NCBI GenBank assembly: GCA_021777685.1
Contig: JAJYDH010000031.1
Span: 1 to 22,310, forward strand
Origin: Planctomycetota bacterium
Lineage (GTDB): Bacteria > Planctomycetota > Planctomycetia > Isosphaerales > Isosphaeraceae
Reading direction: 5' to 3'
DNA length: 22,310 bases
Shown here: piece after piece, positions 7,289-15,062 of the stretch
Layout: each line of letters begins with the position of its first letter
Numbering within the stretch: the stretch's first letter is position 1
Notes under the pieces: model-generated
Seen by the model: the letters and a program-made list of their open reading frames with translations, nothing else
Told to the model about the DNA's origin: nothing
Database searches by the model: none
Position numbers and translations under genes: made by a program

Positions 7289-8290
7289 ATGAGATCTGAA
7301 ATCTCGAATCCAGACGCCTACCGGGCGGCGAACGAACGAGCCGCCTGGGCCGACCGCTCGGCGAGGGTCCGCCTCGAAATTTCCGGGCCGGAGCGGGCCA
7401 AGTTCCTCCACAACCTGACCACGAACGACGTGAAGCGCCTGGCCGTCGGCTCCGGTCACGAGGCGTTCGTCACCAGCCCGCAGGGCAAGACCCTGGCCTT
7501 CGCCACCTTCCTCGCGACCGACGATTCGATCCTGGCGAGGACCGAATCGGCCTCGCTGGAGTCGCTCCTGCCCCACCTCCGCAAGTACGGCGTCTTCGAC
7601 GACGTGGCGATCGACGACCGGACGGCCGGGACGTTCGAATTCCTCGTCGCCGGCCCCGAGGCCGGGTCGCGGCTGGCCTCGCGAGGGGTCGAGCTTCCGC
7701 CCGAAGGGGACCTCCGGCATCGGGCGGCCGAGCTGGCCGGGGTCGCCGTCCGGGTGGTCCGGGAATCGCCCACCGGGCGGCCGGGCCTGACGCTGATCGG
7801 CCCGATCGGGGGGGCCGACGCGGTCCGGGCGAGCTTCGCCGAGGCCGGGCTCGCCGAGGTCGACCCGGCGACGTTCGAGGCCCTGCGGATCGAGGCCGGG
7901 ACGCCGCTCTCGGGCCTGGACGTCCTGCCGAACAACCTGCCCCAGGAGGTCGGGCGCGACGCCCGGGCGATCAACTTCGTGAAGGGGTGCTATCTCGGCC
8001 AGGAGACCGTCGCCCGCCTCGACGCGCTCGGCCACGTCAACCGGCTCTTGAAGGGGCTGCGGGTCGAGGGGGACATCGCCCCGCCGGCCGGCTCGGCGGT
8101 GTCGTCCGAGGGGAAGGCGGTCGGCTCGGTCACGTCGTCGGCCCTCTCGCCCGGCCGGGGCGGGCCGATCGCCCTGGCTTATCTCCGGGTCGCGCAGGGC
8201 GAGGCCGGGACGAGGCTTGCCGTGACGATCGAGGGCGTCGGAGAAATCCCGGCGACCGTCGAGGACCTACCGATGCTCCCCGGCGACTGA
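7289..8290 (+). CDS. Folate-binding protein YgfZ / GcvT-like
   Basis: 333 residues. The motif KGCYLGQE (232-239) is the KGC[FY]xGQE signature of YgfZ/IBA57 proteins, which bind tetrahydrofolate and assist assembly or repair of certain iron-sulfur enzymes. Other family landmarks are FLHNLTTNDV (39-48), the SPQGKTLAF strand (63-71) and IEAGTPLSGLDVLPNNLPQE (201-220). The length matches the bacterial family. The start ATG sits in a small repeat (TCTGAAATC at 7280-7288 and 7295-7303) without a ribosome site, so residues 1-8 (MRSEISNP) may not be ancestral; homology becomes clear from about AYRAANERAAW. It follows the LarA-like gene by 43 bases in the same direction and may share its transcript. 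Confidence 0.88.
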   Translation: MRSEISNPDAYRAANERAAWADRSARVRLEISGPERAKFLHNLTTNDVKRLAVGSGHEAFVTSPQGKTLAFATFLATDDSILARTESASLESLLPHLRKYGVFDDVAIDDRTAGTFEFLVAGPEAGSRLASRGVELPPEGDLRHRAAELAGVAVRVVRESPTGRPGLTLIGPIGGADAVRASFAEAGLAEVDPATFEALRIEAGTPLSGLDVLPNNLPQEVGRDARAINFVKGCYLGQETVARLDALGHVNRLLKGLRVEGDIAPPAGSAVSSEGKAVGSVTSSALSPGRGGPIALAYLRVAQGEAGTRLAVTIEGVGEIPATVEDLPMLPGD

Positions 8291-8319
8291 ACGGCCATCA
8301 CTTTCGGTGCACAGCCCTT

Positions 8320-8437
8320 TGGAGTGCGGGAGCTTGCTCCCGCCTTTCTCCGAGGGGCTTGCCCCTCGCCCGTCCGATGCGACCGGCCCGCGGAGCAAGC
8401 TCCGCTCGGGAAAGCGGGAGCAAGCTCCCGCACTCCA
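8320..8437. repeat. Four-hairpin palindromic array between convergent genes
   Basis: Outer arms 8320-8348 and 8410-8437 are reverse complements apart from one extra base. Within the element are four perfect short palindromes: 8326-8343 (8+2+8), 8351-8368 (8+2+8), 8390-8405 (7+2+7) and 8414-8431 (8+2+8). The first two carry GC-TT-GC at the centre and the last two GC-AA-GC, so the whole array is also palindromic. It lies between the 3' ends of the YgfZ-like gene (8290) and the minus-strand 88-residue gene (8561), where it could act as a two-way terminator or mRNA-end stabiliser. I see no T-tract. Confidence 0.8.
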
Positions 8438-8515
8438 GAAGCGCCGGGGCGTTCTGCGGGTCTCATGGGTAATAGATGAGGCCGGCCGGCCCCCGGCGTC
8501 GGGGGCTGAGACGAC

Positions 8516-8549
8516 GCGACCCCGTCCCCGGGTCGAGGAGCGGGGTCGC
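8516..8549 (-). terminator. Possible terminator hairpin after the 88-residue gene
   Basis: GCGACCCCG (8516-8524) and CGGGGTCGC (8541-8549) form a nine-base stem with a 16-base loop, starting 11 bases beyond the stop codon on the minus strand. There is no T-run after it, so it may only protect the mRNA end. Confidence 0.35.
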
Positions 8550-8560
8550 TCGGGGGTTTG

Positions 8561-8827
8561 TCAGGCGGCGGAGACGTCGCGAATCCCGTCCTCGGGGATG
8601 TTGGCGATCTGGAGGATCGTCTCGGGGTCGCGGGCCAGGCCGAGGTTCTCCAGGACGAGCACGCCGAAGGGCGAGTGGGATGACCGGCGGACCTCGGGGT
8701 CGCTGTCGGCACGAGTCAGGCGGCCCTGGTAGATCATCCCGTTGTAGGCGACCTTGACGGCCGGGCAGTCGGTGCCCTGGCTCCGCCGGATCGTCATCAA
8801 GTTCGCGTGACACTGCTCGAACGTCAT
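8561..8827 (-). CDS. Small protein of unknown function (88 residues)
   Basis: 88 residues from the ATG at 8827, chosen because AGGAGG (8840-8835) lies seven bases before it, one of the best ribosome sites in the window. The open frame extends upstream to 8941, but that part lacks such a site. The protein has two cysteines (in FEQCHANL and GTDCPAV), a YNGMIYQGRLTRADSDPEVR stretch and an acidic C-terminus (IPEDGIRDVSAA). No membrane helix or signal peptide is visible. I do not recognise a domain. The middle, PFGVLVLENLGLARDPETIL, looks like a compact alpha/beta fold and not random shadow coding. It lies 110 bases downstream of the GT39 gene in the same direction. Function not assigned. Confidence 0.7.
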   Translation of the reverse strand: MTFEQCHANLMTIRRSQGTDCPAVKVAYNGMIYQGRLTRADSDPEVRRSSHSPFGVLVLENLGLARDPETILQIANIPEDGIRDVSAA

Positions 8828-8834
8828 CGGTTTC

Positions 8835-8840
8835 CCTCCT
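8835..8840 (-). promoter_or_regulatory. Strong Shine-Dalgarno deciding the start of the 88-residue gene
   Basis: AGGAGG on the minus strand (CCTCCT on plus) with a seven-base spacer to the ATG at 8827. It selects this start over upstream in-frame codons. Confidence 0.7.
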
Positions 8841-8937
8841 GAACACCGAACGTGAGTGGAAGGCGGGGATCGGGCGCGAGGACCATCATGACCCCTTGCG
8901 CTCGTCAGCCCGAATATGATCTTTCTCCCCCGCCGGG

Positions 8938-11055
8938 TCAACCCAGACCCGGGCCCTCCTCGACGCCCTCGGCCTTCTCCTCCAGCCTAGGGCGCATCCA
9001 GAGCGGCGCCAAACGGGCACAATCCTCGGGCGTGACCTCGTAGACGTAGATCGAGCGTCCGACCCTCGCGACTGGCGTCAATCCCCGAAAATACCCGAAT
9101 GCGTCCGTCCCGGCGCTCCAGGGGGCCATCCACGCCGCCGTCGGGGGCCGGACGCTGTCGTAGACCCGCCAGGGCAGGCCCCGGACGATCGAGGCGCTCA
9201 CGGCGTAGAGGCCCGGCCTGAGCCGAGGGGCGGGGCCGATCAGCGGCCGGGTGTCGATCTCGTCGTTCACCGGCCGGATCGTCCCCGGGAGCACCGGCGG
9301 CAGGAACCAGTCGAAACCGCCCCCCCGGAGGGCCAGCAGGCTCGGGTTGATCTGGCCGAAATACGCCAGGCCCACCGGCCGGCCGGGATGGTTCGCCCTC
9401 AGCCAGCGGTCGAGCTTGACGAGGTCCTGCCCCCAGTCGAGGTTGCTGTCGATCAGGTGCTCGGCCCCCCGGTCGGGACCTCCCGACGCCCAATTGAAGT
9501 AAGCCAGGTAATCCGGGTGGATCGTCGCCGTCGCCGCCCCCGTCGCGGCGACCGAGCCGACGACGACCGCCCACGCCGCCGGCCTCGCCCGCCCGGCCAG
9601 GCCCGACGCCCAGGGGATGACCTTCCCCGTCCCGATGAAGACGTAAGGGAAGATCGGCAGGATGTACCGGAGCCCGAGACAGATGTCGGTCAGGAAGCTC
9701 ATCGCCCCCAGCACGCCCACCGGCACGGCCAGGACGGCGACCTCGTCCGCCCATGGGCCTCGGGACCGCTTCGAGGCCAGCAGCACGACCCCCGAGAGCC
9801 CGACCAGGATCAAGGTCCCCTCCGGCACCTTGTACGCCAGCGTGGCCAGGTAGTAGTACCACCAGCCCGAACGCCTCATGACGCCGTCGAGGTAGACCGA
9901 ATAGCCCATCACCTTCGAGTCGTCGGGGGGGGCCTTGGGGTTGAGGAAATACTCGGGGATGCCCTCCGTCTCGATCTTCTGCTCGTCGAACCCGAGCAGG
10001 TAATGCTTCGGCAAGGGCGACGGCACGATCCCGAGCATCGTCCCCCGGAACCGGTTGACCCGATATCGCCAGGCCCCGTCGAGCAGGGGGTTCGGGCTCG
10101 TCGGGCGTGGCATCCCCGGCGGGACGGCCTTCGTCAGCGACCGGCTGGCGAATTCGAGCTTGCCCAGCGGCGTCCCGACCCCCTCGAACCCATAACCCAG
10201 GTCGATCACCAGCACGCTCAGGGCGACCATCGCCGCCCCCTGCCCCACGCCCACCGCCAGCCGTCGCGGCCAGCCTTCCCACCGACGCTCCAGGCCGAAC
10301 CGGATCACCGCCAGGGCAGGCCAGAGCCCATAGAGCAGGACCAGGCTGAACTTGGTGAGCTGCGCGATCCCGAGCGCCAGCCCCGCCAGCGCCGCCCGCC
10401 GCCAGGTCGGGTCTTTCTGGTATCGCCAGAAGAGATAGGTGGCTCCCGCCCCGATCGACGCCGCCGCCGCGTCGCTGGTCACGAGCCGCCCGTGGGCCAG
10501 GATGTTCGGGCAGAGGACCCAGAGGGCCAGGCTGAGCAGCCCGCCCCCCGCGCCGTAGAGCCGGCTCGACCACGCGAACACCACCAGGCCGCCGAGCACG
10601 GTGAACAGCGGCATCACCAGCCGGGCGCGGTCGAACAGCTCGAAGTAATTGGCCTGATTGAGGTAGGCGAACGACTGGCCGAACGCCGCCTGCGAGTCAT
10701 TCGCCCAGGAGCCCAGTCGATAAAGATCCGCCGTCACCGGACGGCTCAGGACAACCGGCAAGGCCGCGGCCAGCTTCACCAGCGGCGGGTTGTGGTGGTA
10801 GAGCTTGAACGTCCCCGTCTGCCAGTAGCTCACCCCCGCCGGCAGGTGGGCGACCTCGTCGACCGTCGCGTTCTCCCGCAACAGGCTGTTGACCGCAAGC
10901 GCCCAGTGGAGGGCCAGGAGCAGGACGACCGCGAGGGCGACCTTCGGCCGGGTCCAGAAACCTTCCCGCTCGGCCAAAGGGACATCGACCGGCGTCGGTG
11001 ATGGGGACGGCTCGGCCGGGCGAATTCGCGGACGGGCGACTTTTCGATTGGCCAA
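8938..11055 (-). CDS. GT39/ArnT-type membrane glycosyltransferase
   Basis: 705 residues. After a basic, Pro-rich N-terminus and a first membrane helix (about 37-56) comes ENATVDEVAHLPAGVSYW (61-78). The D66-E67 pair in the first extracytoplasmic loop is typical of GT-C glycosyltransferases of the PMT/ArnT (GT39) group, followed by HHNPPLVKLAAALP. About ten further hydrophobic segments follow, then a soluble C-terminal part starting near LIDSNLDWGQDLVKLDRWLR. Members transfer a sugar from a polyprenyl-phosphate carrier to a protein or lipid on the outer face of the cytoplasmic membrane; the acceptor is not predictable. The start is TTG (11055) with GGAG about 12 bases upstream; no ATG lies near. 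It begins 28 bases after the xylulokinase stop and is likely co-transcribed with it. Confidence 0.85.
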   Translation of the reverse strand: MANRKVARPRIRPAEPSPSPTPVDVPLAEREGFWTRPKVALAVVLLLALHWALAVNSLLRENATVDEVAHLPAGVSYWQTGTFKLYHHNPPLVKLAAALPVVLSRPVTADLYRLGSWANDSQAAFGQSFAYLNQANYFELFDRARLVMPLFTVLGGLVVFAWSSRLYGAGGGLLSLALWVLCPNILAHGRLVTSDAAAASIGAGATYLFWRYQKDPTWRRAALAGLALGIAQLTKFSLVLLYGLWPALAVIRFGLERRWEGWPRRLAVGVGQGAAMVALSVLVIDLGYGFEGVGTPLGKLEFASRSLTKAVPPGMPRPTSPNPLLDGAWRYRVNRFRGTMLGIVPSPLPKHYLLGFDEQKIETEGIPEYFLNPKAPPDDSKVMGYSVYLDGVMRRSGWWYYYLATLAYKVPEGTLILVGLSGVVLLASKRSRGPWADEVAVLAVPVGVLGAMSFLTDICLGLRYILPIFPYVFIGTGKVIPWASGLAGRARPAAWAVVVGSVAATGAATATIHPDYLAYFNWASGGPDRGAEHLIDSNLDWGQDLVKLDRWLRANHPGRPVGLAYFGQINPSLLALRGGGFDWFLPPVLPGTIRPVNDEIDTRPLIGPAPRLRPGLYAVSASIVRGLPWRVYDSVRPPTAAWMAPWSAGTDAFGYFRGLTPVARVGRSIYVYEVTPEDCARLAPLWMRPRLEEKAEGVEEGPGLG

Positions 11056-11083
11056 GGGGAGCGCTCCGATCGGGCCTTGTGGT

Positions 11084-12619
11084 TCAGCCCCGGACCAGTT
11101 CGCCGATCATCCCGAAGGTCTCGCGAAGGTCCTGGTAGAGCTTGCGGTAGATGGCATAGCCCCGGTCGTGGAAGGCCTGGACATGGGGCTCGACGCCGGT
11201 TTGGTCGACCAGGCGGATCGTGGCGTCGCAGGCCTCGGGGACGCTGGCGAAGACGCCGGCTCCGACCATCGCCAGGAGGGCGACCCCGAAGGCGGGACCT
11301 TCGGTGGCGTTGACGGTGTGGACGTCCACGCCGTAGATGTCGGCCTGGATCTGCCTCCAGAGCGGGCTCCGGGCGCCCCCTCCGGAGACGCGGATCTGCT
11401 CGATGTTCACGCCCATCTCGCGGATCAGCTCCAGGCTGTCCCTCATCGCGTAGGAGGCGCCTTCGAGGATGCTCCGGACCAGGTGCGGCCGGCCGTGGCG
11501 GACGGTCAGGCCGATCCAGGCCCCCTTGGCGTCGGAGTCGTAATAGGGGGCCCGCTCGCCCGTGAGGTAGGGCAGGAAGAACAGCCCCTCGGCCCCGGGT
11601 CCGGCGAGGGCGGCCTCGTCGTTGAGCAGGAAATAGGGGTCGAGCCCCCGGGCCTTCGCCGCCTCGACCTGCGCCTGGCCGAGCTGGTTGCGGAACCACT
11701 GGAACGACCCGCCGGCCGCGAGCACGACGCCCATCACGCACCAGGCGCCGGGCACGGCGTGGCACCCTCGCTGGAGACGACCCAGGGGGTCGAAGCCGGG
11801 CTCGGGGGCGTGGGCGAAGACGACGCCGGAGGTCCCCATCGTCGCCGAGACCACGCCCGGCCGGACGATCCCGTTCCCCACCGCCCCCGCCGGCTGGTCG
11901 CCGCCGCCGCCGACGATCTTCGTCCCGGCCTTCAGGCCCGTCGCCTCGGCGCCGGCGGCGCTCACGACCGAGGAGACCTCGAAGCTCTCGAAGCACTCGG
12001 GCAGCAAGGCCGGGTCGAGATCGAGGAGCCCGAGCAGCTCGCGGCTCCACCGGCGGTTGGCGACGTCCAGGAGCAGGGTCCCGGCGGCGTCGCTGACCTC
12101 GGTCGCGTAGGTCCCCGAGAGCTTGTAGCGGATGTAATCCTTGGGCAGGAGCACCTGGCGGACGACGTCCCAGTGCGCCGGCTCGTTGTTCCGGAGCCAG
12201 AGGAGCTTCGGGGCGGTGAACCCGGTCAGGGCCCGGTTCGCGACCAGGCGGACGAGCCCCTCGCGACCGCCGGCCTTTTCCTCGATCTCGGCCGCCTCGG
12301 CGCCCGTCCGCTGGTCGTTCCAGAGGAGCGCCGGGCGGACGACCTTGCCGTGGGCGTCGAGGAAGACCGAGCCGTGCATCTGGCCGCTCAGCCCGATGGC
12401 GGCGACGTCCTCCGGCGTGAGGTTGGCCTTCCAGAGCACCTCGCGGACGGTCACGGTGGTCGCCTTCCACCAGTGCTCGGGGTCCTGCTCCGACCAGCCC
12501 GGCCGGGGGTGCTCGCACGGATACTCGACCGAGGCCGAGGCGAGGATCGCCCCCGACTCGTCGATGGCGATCGTCTTCGTCCCCGACGTGCCGATGTCGA
12601 TGCCCAGAGTGACGCTCAT
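11084..12619 (-). CDS. xylB: Xylulokinase
   Basis: 511 residues from ATG 12619, slightly longer than the E. coli enzyme (484). FGGY kinase landmarks are the N-terminal phosphate loop GIDIGTSGTKT (6-16) with D8, the sugar-contact motif SGQMHG (78-83), LLWNDQRT (98-105), TGFTAPKLLWLR (132-143), and GGGGDQPAGAVGNG (237-250) with the catalytic base D241. The second nucleotide-binding part includes GGSFQWFRN and RVSGGGARSPLWRQIQADI. It phosphorylates D-xylulose to xylulose 5-phosphate in the cytoplasm, feeding the pentose phosphate pathway. No xylose isomerase or regulator is in the window. The frame is open to 12706, but the added residues are Arg-rich and unlike the family. A promoter candidate lies at 12706-12733. 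Confidence 0.93.
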   Translation of the reverse strand: MSVTLGIDIGTSGTKTIAIDESGAILASASVEYPCEHPRPGWSEQDPEHWWKATTVTVREVLWKANLTPEDVAAIGLSGQMHGSVFLDAHGKVVRPALLWNDQRTGAEAAEIEEKAGGREGLVRLVANRALTGFTAPKLLWLRNNEPAHWDVVRQVLLPKDYIRYKLSGTYATEVSDAAGTLLLDVANRRWSRELLGLLDLDPALLPECFESFEVSSVVSAAGAEATGLKAGTKIVGGGGDQPAGAVGNGIVRPGVVSATMGTSGVVFAHAPEPGFDPLGRLQRGCHAVPGAWCVMGVVLAAGGSFQWFRNQLGQAQVEAAKARGLDPYFLLNDEAALAGPGAEGLFFLPYLTGERAPYYDSDAKGAWIGLTVRHGRPHLVRSILEGASYAMRDSLELIREMGVNIEQIRVSGGGARSPLWRQIQADIYGVDVHTVNATEGPAFGVALLAMVGAGVFASVPEACDATIRLVDQTGVEPHVQAFHDRGYAIYRKLYQDLRETFGMIGELVRG

Positions 12620-12705
12620 GCTGGAGACTCCCCACGCTTCGGCGCGCCGAGACCGCCGGGACACGACCCCCATCGACCGCCCGGTTCCTGGCCTTCGAGA
12701 ACCCA

Positions 12706-12733
12706 ATCATAACACGGCCCACGCGCGATCCAA
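12706..12733 (-). promoter_or_regulatory. Candidate sigma-70 promoter for xylulokinase
   Basis: On the minus strand TTGGAT (12733-12728) and TATGAT (12711-12706) are separated by 16 bases. The predicted start near 12699 would give a leader of about 80 bases before the ATG at 12619. Confidence 0.45.
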
Positions 12734-12775
12734 CCGGGCCGTCCGGCGTTGATGGCGGGGGAGGCTGGATTGCGA

Positions 12776-12864
12776 CGGGTGCCACGCGGTTCGGTACTCC
12801 GAACCCGTGCCGTGGGCGGTCGCCGGAGGGCACGGGTTCGGAGTACCGAACCGCGTGGCACCCG
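12776..12864. repeat. Perfect 36-bp inverted repeat
   Basis: Positions 12776-12811 and 12829-12864 are exact reverse complements with a 17-base spacer (12812-12828). The outer ends read CGGGTGCCACGCG and the arms contain GGTTCGGTACTCCGAACC, itself a near-palindrome, so each arm can fold alone. It lies between two divergent genes and is too long for a normal operator. It looks like a dispersed palindromic element or the ends of a tiny non-autonomous element. Confidence 0.85.
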
Positions 12865-13016
12865 ACACCGTCTCGACCAGCTCCAGGACTTCTCCAGCTT
12901 GACGAACTGATCGACCCTGATCCTCGGGGCTTGCCGCTTGCCTCGGGTGGGAGCGTCGGGTATGGATGCATGATCGAAACGGGCCGGACATCGGCGCGCG
13001 AGGCCGCGAGGCGACC

Positions 13017-13466
13017 ATGAGTATCGACCATGCCCCGTTCCTCCGGGCCGCGATCGAGGAGGCCCGCAAGGGGCGGGACGAAGGGGGCATCCCGATCGGC
13101 TCGGTCCTGGTGATCGACCGCCGGATCGTCGGCCGGGGCCACAACCGCCGGGTCCAGCGCGGCAGCGCGATCCTCCACGCCGAGATGGACTGCCTGGAGA
13201 ACGCCGGCCGGCTCAAGGCCGCCGACTATCGCCGGTCGGTCCTCTACTCAACCCTCTCCCCCTGCGACATGTGCAGCGGCACCGCCCTGCTCTACAAGAT
13301 CCCCCGGGTCGTGATCGGCGAGAACCGGACGTTCCGGGGGCCGGAAGATTATCTCCGATCGAGGGGCGTGATCCTCGATATCCTCGACGACGCCGAGTGC
13401 GTCCGGATGATGGAAGAGTTCATCAGCGACCGGCCCGAACTCTGGAACGAAGACATCGGCGTCTGA
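13017..13466 (+). CDS. Cytosine deaminase, fungal (Fcy1) type
   Basis: 149 residues from ATG 13017, with GAGG five bases upstream; the open frame starts earlier (12966) but the added residues do not fit the family. Zinc site: H54 in ILHAEMD with catalytic E56, and C83/C86 in SPCDMCSG. GRGHNRRVQRGSAILHAE, LENAGRL, TLSPCDMC, YKIPRVVIGENRTF, RGPEDYLRSRG, and the end FISDRPELWNEDIGV follow the yeast cytosine deaminase segment by segment; the zinc residues are offset by eight from yeast H62, E64, C91 and C94. The C-terminal W143/D146 match the yeast residues that close over cytosine. It would turn cytosine into uracil for pyrimidine salvage. This is unlike the large E. coli CodA amidohydrolase and unlike CDA or TadA. 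A related deaminase with another substrate remains possible. Confidence 0.88.
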   Translation: MSIDHAPFLRAAIEEARKGRDEGGIPIGSVLVIDRRIVGRGHNRRVQRGSAILHAEMDCLENAGRLKAADYRRSVLYSTLSPCDMCSGTALLYKIPRVVIGENRTFRGPEDYLRSRGVILDILDDAECVRMMEEFISDRPELWNEDIGV

Positions 13467-13493
13467 CGAACCATCCTCAGCCCGGGGCACACG

Positions 13494-13949
13494 ATGCGCA
13501 AAATCTTGATCGACCTCGTCCCCGGCCTTCTCGGCGGCATCGTCGGGGGCGTGATCGGCTATTTCCTCGTCGACTGGATCAGCCGGCAGGGTTTCTACGC
13601 CCCGATGCTGCCCGGGGCCCTCGCGGGGCTGGGATGCGGGCTCCTGTCGAGGACGGATTCGAACCTCCGAGGGGGGCTTTGCGCGGTCGAGGCCGCGATC
13701 CTCGGCCTGGTCACGCAGTGGCTCGTGTTCTTCCGGCCCCGGGAGAAGACCTTCGAGAATTTCCTGGGGTTCGCCTCCCAGTTGAAGGACGAGCCGGGGA
13801 TCACCAAGATCCTGCTCGCCCTGGGGGTCTTCCTCGGCTTCTGGTGGGGCCGGGAGGCCACGTCTCCCCGGCGAGGACGAGTCGAAAGACCTTCGGAATC
13901 CGCCTCAACGGCGGATCAGGGCCTCGCGGGCGGCGATGGCCCGGGCTAG
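13494..13949 (+). CDS. Small membrane protein of unknown function
   Basis: 151 residues, ATG 13494, 27 bases after the deaminase stop in the same direction. Hydrophobic, glycine-rich segments lie near residues 9-27 (GLLGGIVGGVIGYFLVD), 36-51, 63-80 and 105-119. A cytoplasmic or loop stretch with RPREKTFENFLGFASQLKDE follows the third. The tail from about residue 123 is polar and low-complexity. The last 15 codons overlap the end of purK on the other strand, so purK may have set the tail. No family recognised. Helix-rich composition and normal codon use support a real gene. Confidence 0.65.
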   Translation: MRKILIDLVPGLLGGIVGGVIGYFLVDWISRQGFYAPMLPGALAGLGCGLLSRTDSNLRGGLCAVEAAILGLVTQWLVFFRPREKTFENFLGFASQLKDEPGITKILLALGVFLGFWWGREATSPRRGRVERPSESASTADQGLAGGDGPG

Positions 13950-15062
13950 GGCCGTGTCGCGGTCGGGGTCGAGGACGGTCAGGTGGCCCATCTTCCGGCC
14001 CGGGGCGGCGGTCTTCTTGCCGTAGAGGTGGAGCTTGACGCCGGGGTCGCGCCGCATCATCCCGGCCCAGTCGGGCTCGCCGTCCTTCCAGAGGTCGCCC
14101 AGCAGGTTGACCATCGCGGCGGGCGAGACGAGGTCCGTCCCCCCCAGCGGGAGCCCGCAGAGGGCGCGGACCTGCTGCTCGAACTGGCTCGCCACGGCCC
14201 CCTCGATCGTCAGGTGACCCGAGTTGTGCGGCCTCGGGGCCAGCTCGTTGATCAGCAGGCGACCCTCGGCGGTCAGGAAGAACTCGACCGTCAGCACTCC
14301 CACCGTCCCCAGCGCCTGGGCGACGGAAAGGGCCAGGTCGCGGGCGTCCCGCGAGACGATCGGCCCGACGGGCGCGGGCATGACGGTCGAGTCGAGGATG
14401 TGCCGCTCGTGGCGGTTGAGCGCGACGGGGAACGTCACCGCCTCGCCGTCGGCCCCCCTCGCGACGACGACCGAGACTTCCGAGGCGAACGTCACCCACC
14501 CCTCCGCCACGCACGCCACCCGGCCGAGCTGGTTCCAGGCCGCGCCGGCGTTCGAGGGGTCGTCGACCCGGACCTGCCCCTTGCCGTCGTAGCCCGACGC
14601 GGCCGTCTTGAGGATCATCGGCGAGCCGAGGTCTTCGACCGCCCGGACAAGCTCGGCCTCGGTCCGGACCGGCCGCCAGGGGGCGAGCGGCAGGCCGTGG
14701 CGGGCGAGGAAGGTCTTCTCGCGCAAGCGGTTCTGGCTCACCCAGACGGTCTTCCAGCCGGGCCGGACGGGGACCCGCCGCTCCAGCCAGCGGAGGGCCG
14801 GCGCCGAGACGTTCTCGAACTCGACCGTCACGGCGTCGACCTGGCCGAGGAACGACCGGAGGGCGGGCAGATGGTCGGGAGGCCCGACGACCGACCAGTG
14901 GGCGACCTGCGACCCCGGCCCCTCGGGGATCGCGCCCAGGACTCCCGCTCGGTAGCCCATCCGCTGGGCGGCCTGGAGGAACATCCGGCCGAGCTGGCCG
15001 CCGCCGATCACCCCGAGCGAGGCGGGCGGCCGGAGGATCGTCGAGGCGTGTCGAGGACTCAT
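13905..15062 (-). CDS. purK: N5-carboxyaminoimidazole ribonucleotide synthetase
   Basis: 385 residues, ATG 15062 overlapping the purE stop by four bases (ATGA), so the two are translationally coupled. ATP-grasp landmarks in order: N-terminal GVIGGGQLGRMFLQAAQRMG, VTVEFENVSAPALRWLE, the nucleotide-binding ILKTAASGYDGKGQ, SEVSVVVAR, the metal-binding FFLTAEGRLLINELAPRPHN and SGHLTIEGAVASQFEQQ, and C-terminal KLHLYGKK. It converts AIR, ATP and bicarbonate to N5-CAIR, the substrate of PurE, in de novo purine synthesis. Length is typical. Confidence 0.96.
   Translation of the reverse strand: MSPRHASTILRPPASLGVIGGGQLGRMFLQAAQRMGYRAGVLGAIPEGPGSQVAHWSVVGPPDHLPALRSFLGQVDAVTVEFENVSAPALRWLERRVPVRPGWKTVWVSQNRLREKTFLARHGLPLAPWRPVRTEAELVRAVEDLGSPMILKTAASGYDGKGQVRVDDPSNAGAAWNQLGRVACVAEGWVTFASEVSVVVARGADGEAVTFPVALNRHERHILDSTVMPAPVGPIVSRDARDLALSVAQALGTVGVLTVEFFLTAEGRLLINELAPRPHNSGHLTIEGAVASQFEQQVRALCGLPLGGTDLVSPAAMVNLLGDLWKDGEPDWAGMMRRDPGVKLHLYGKKTAAPGRKMGHLTVLDPDRDTALARAIAAREALIRR

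Larger units (their letters stand above)
12620..13016. other. 397-base gap between divergent xylulokinase and cytosine deaminase genes
   Basis: No gene is visible. It holds the xylulokinase promoter candidate (12706-12733), the perfect 36-bp inverted repeat (12776-12864) and, for the plus-strand gene, a weak -35/-10 pair TTGCCT (12938-12943) and TATGGA (12961-12966) with 17-base spacing. Nothing else stands out between 12865 and 12937. Confidence 0.6.
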
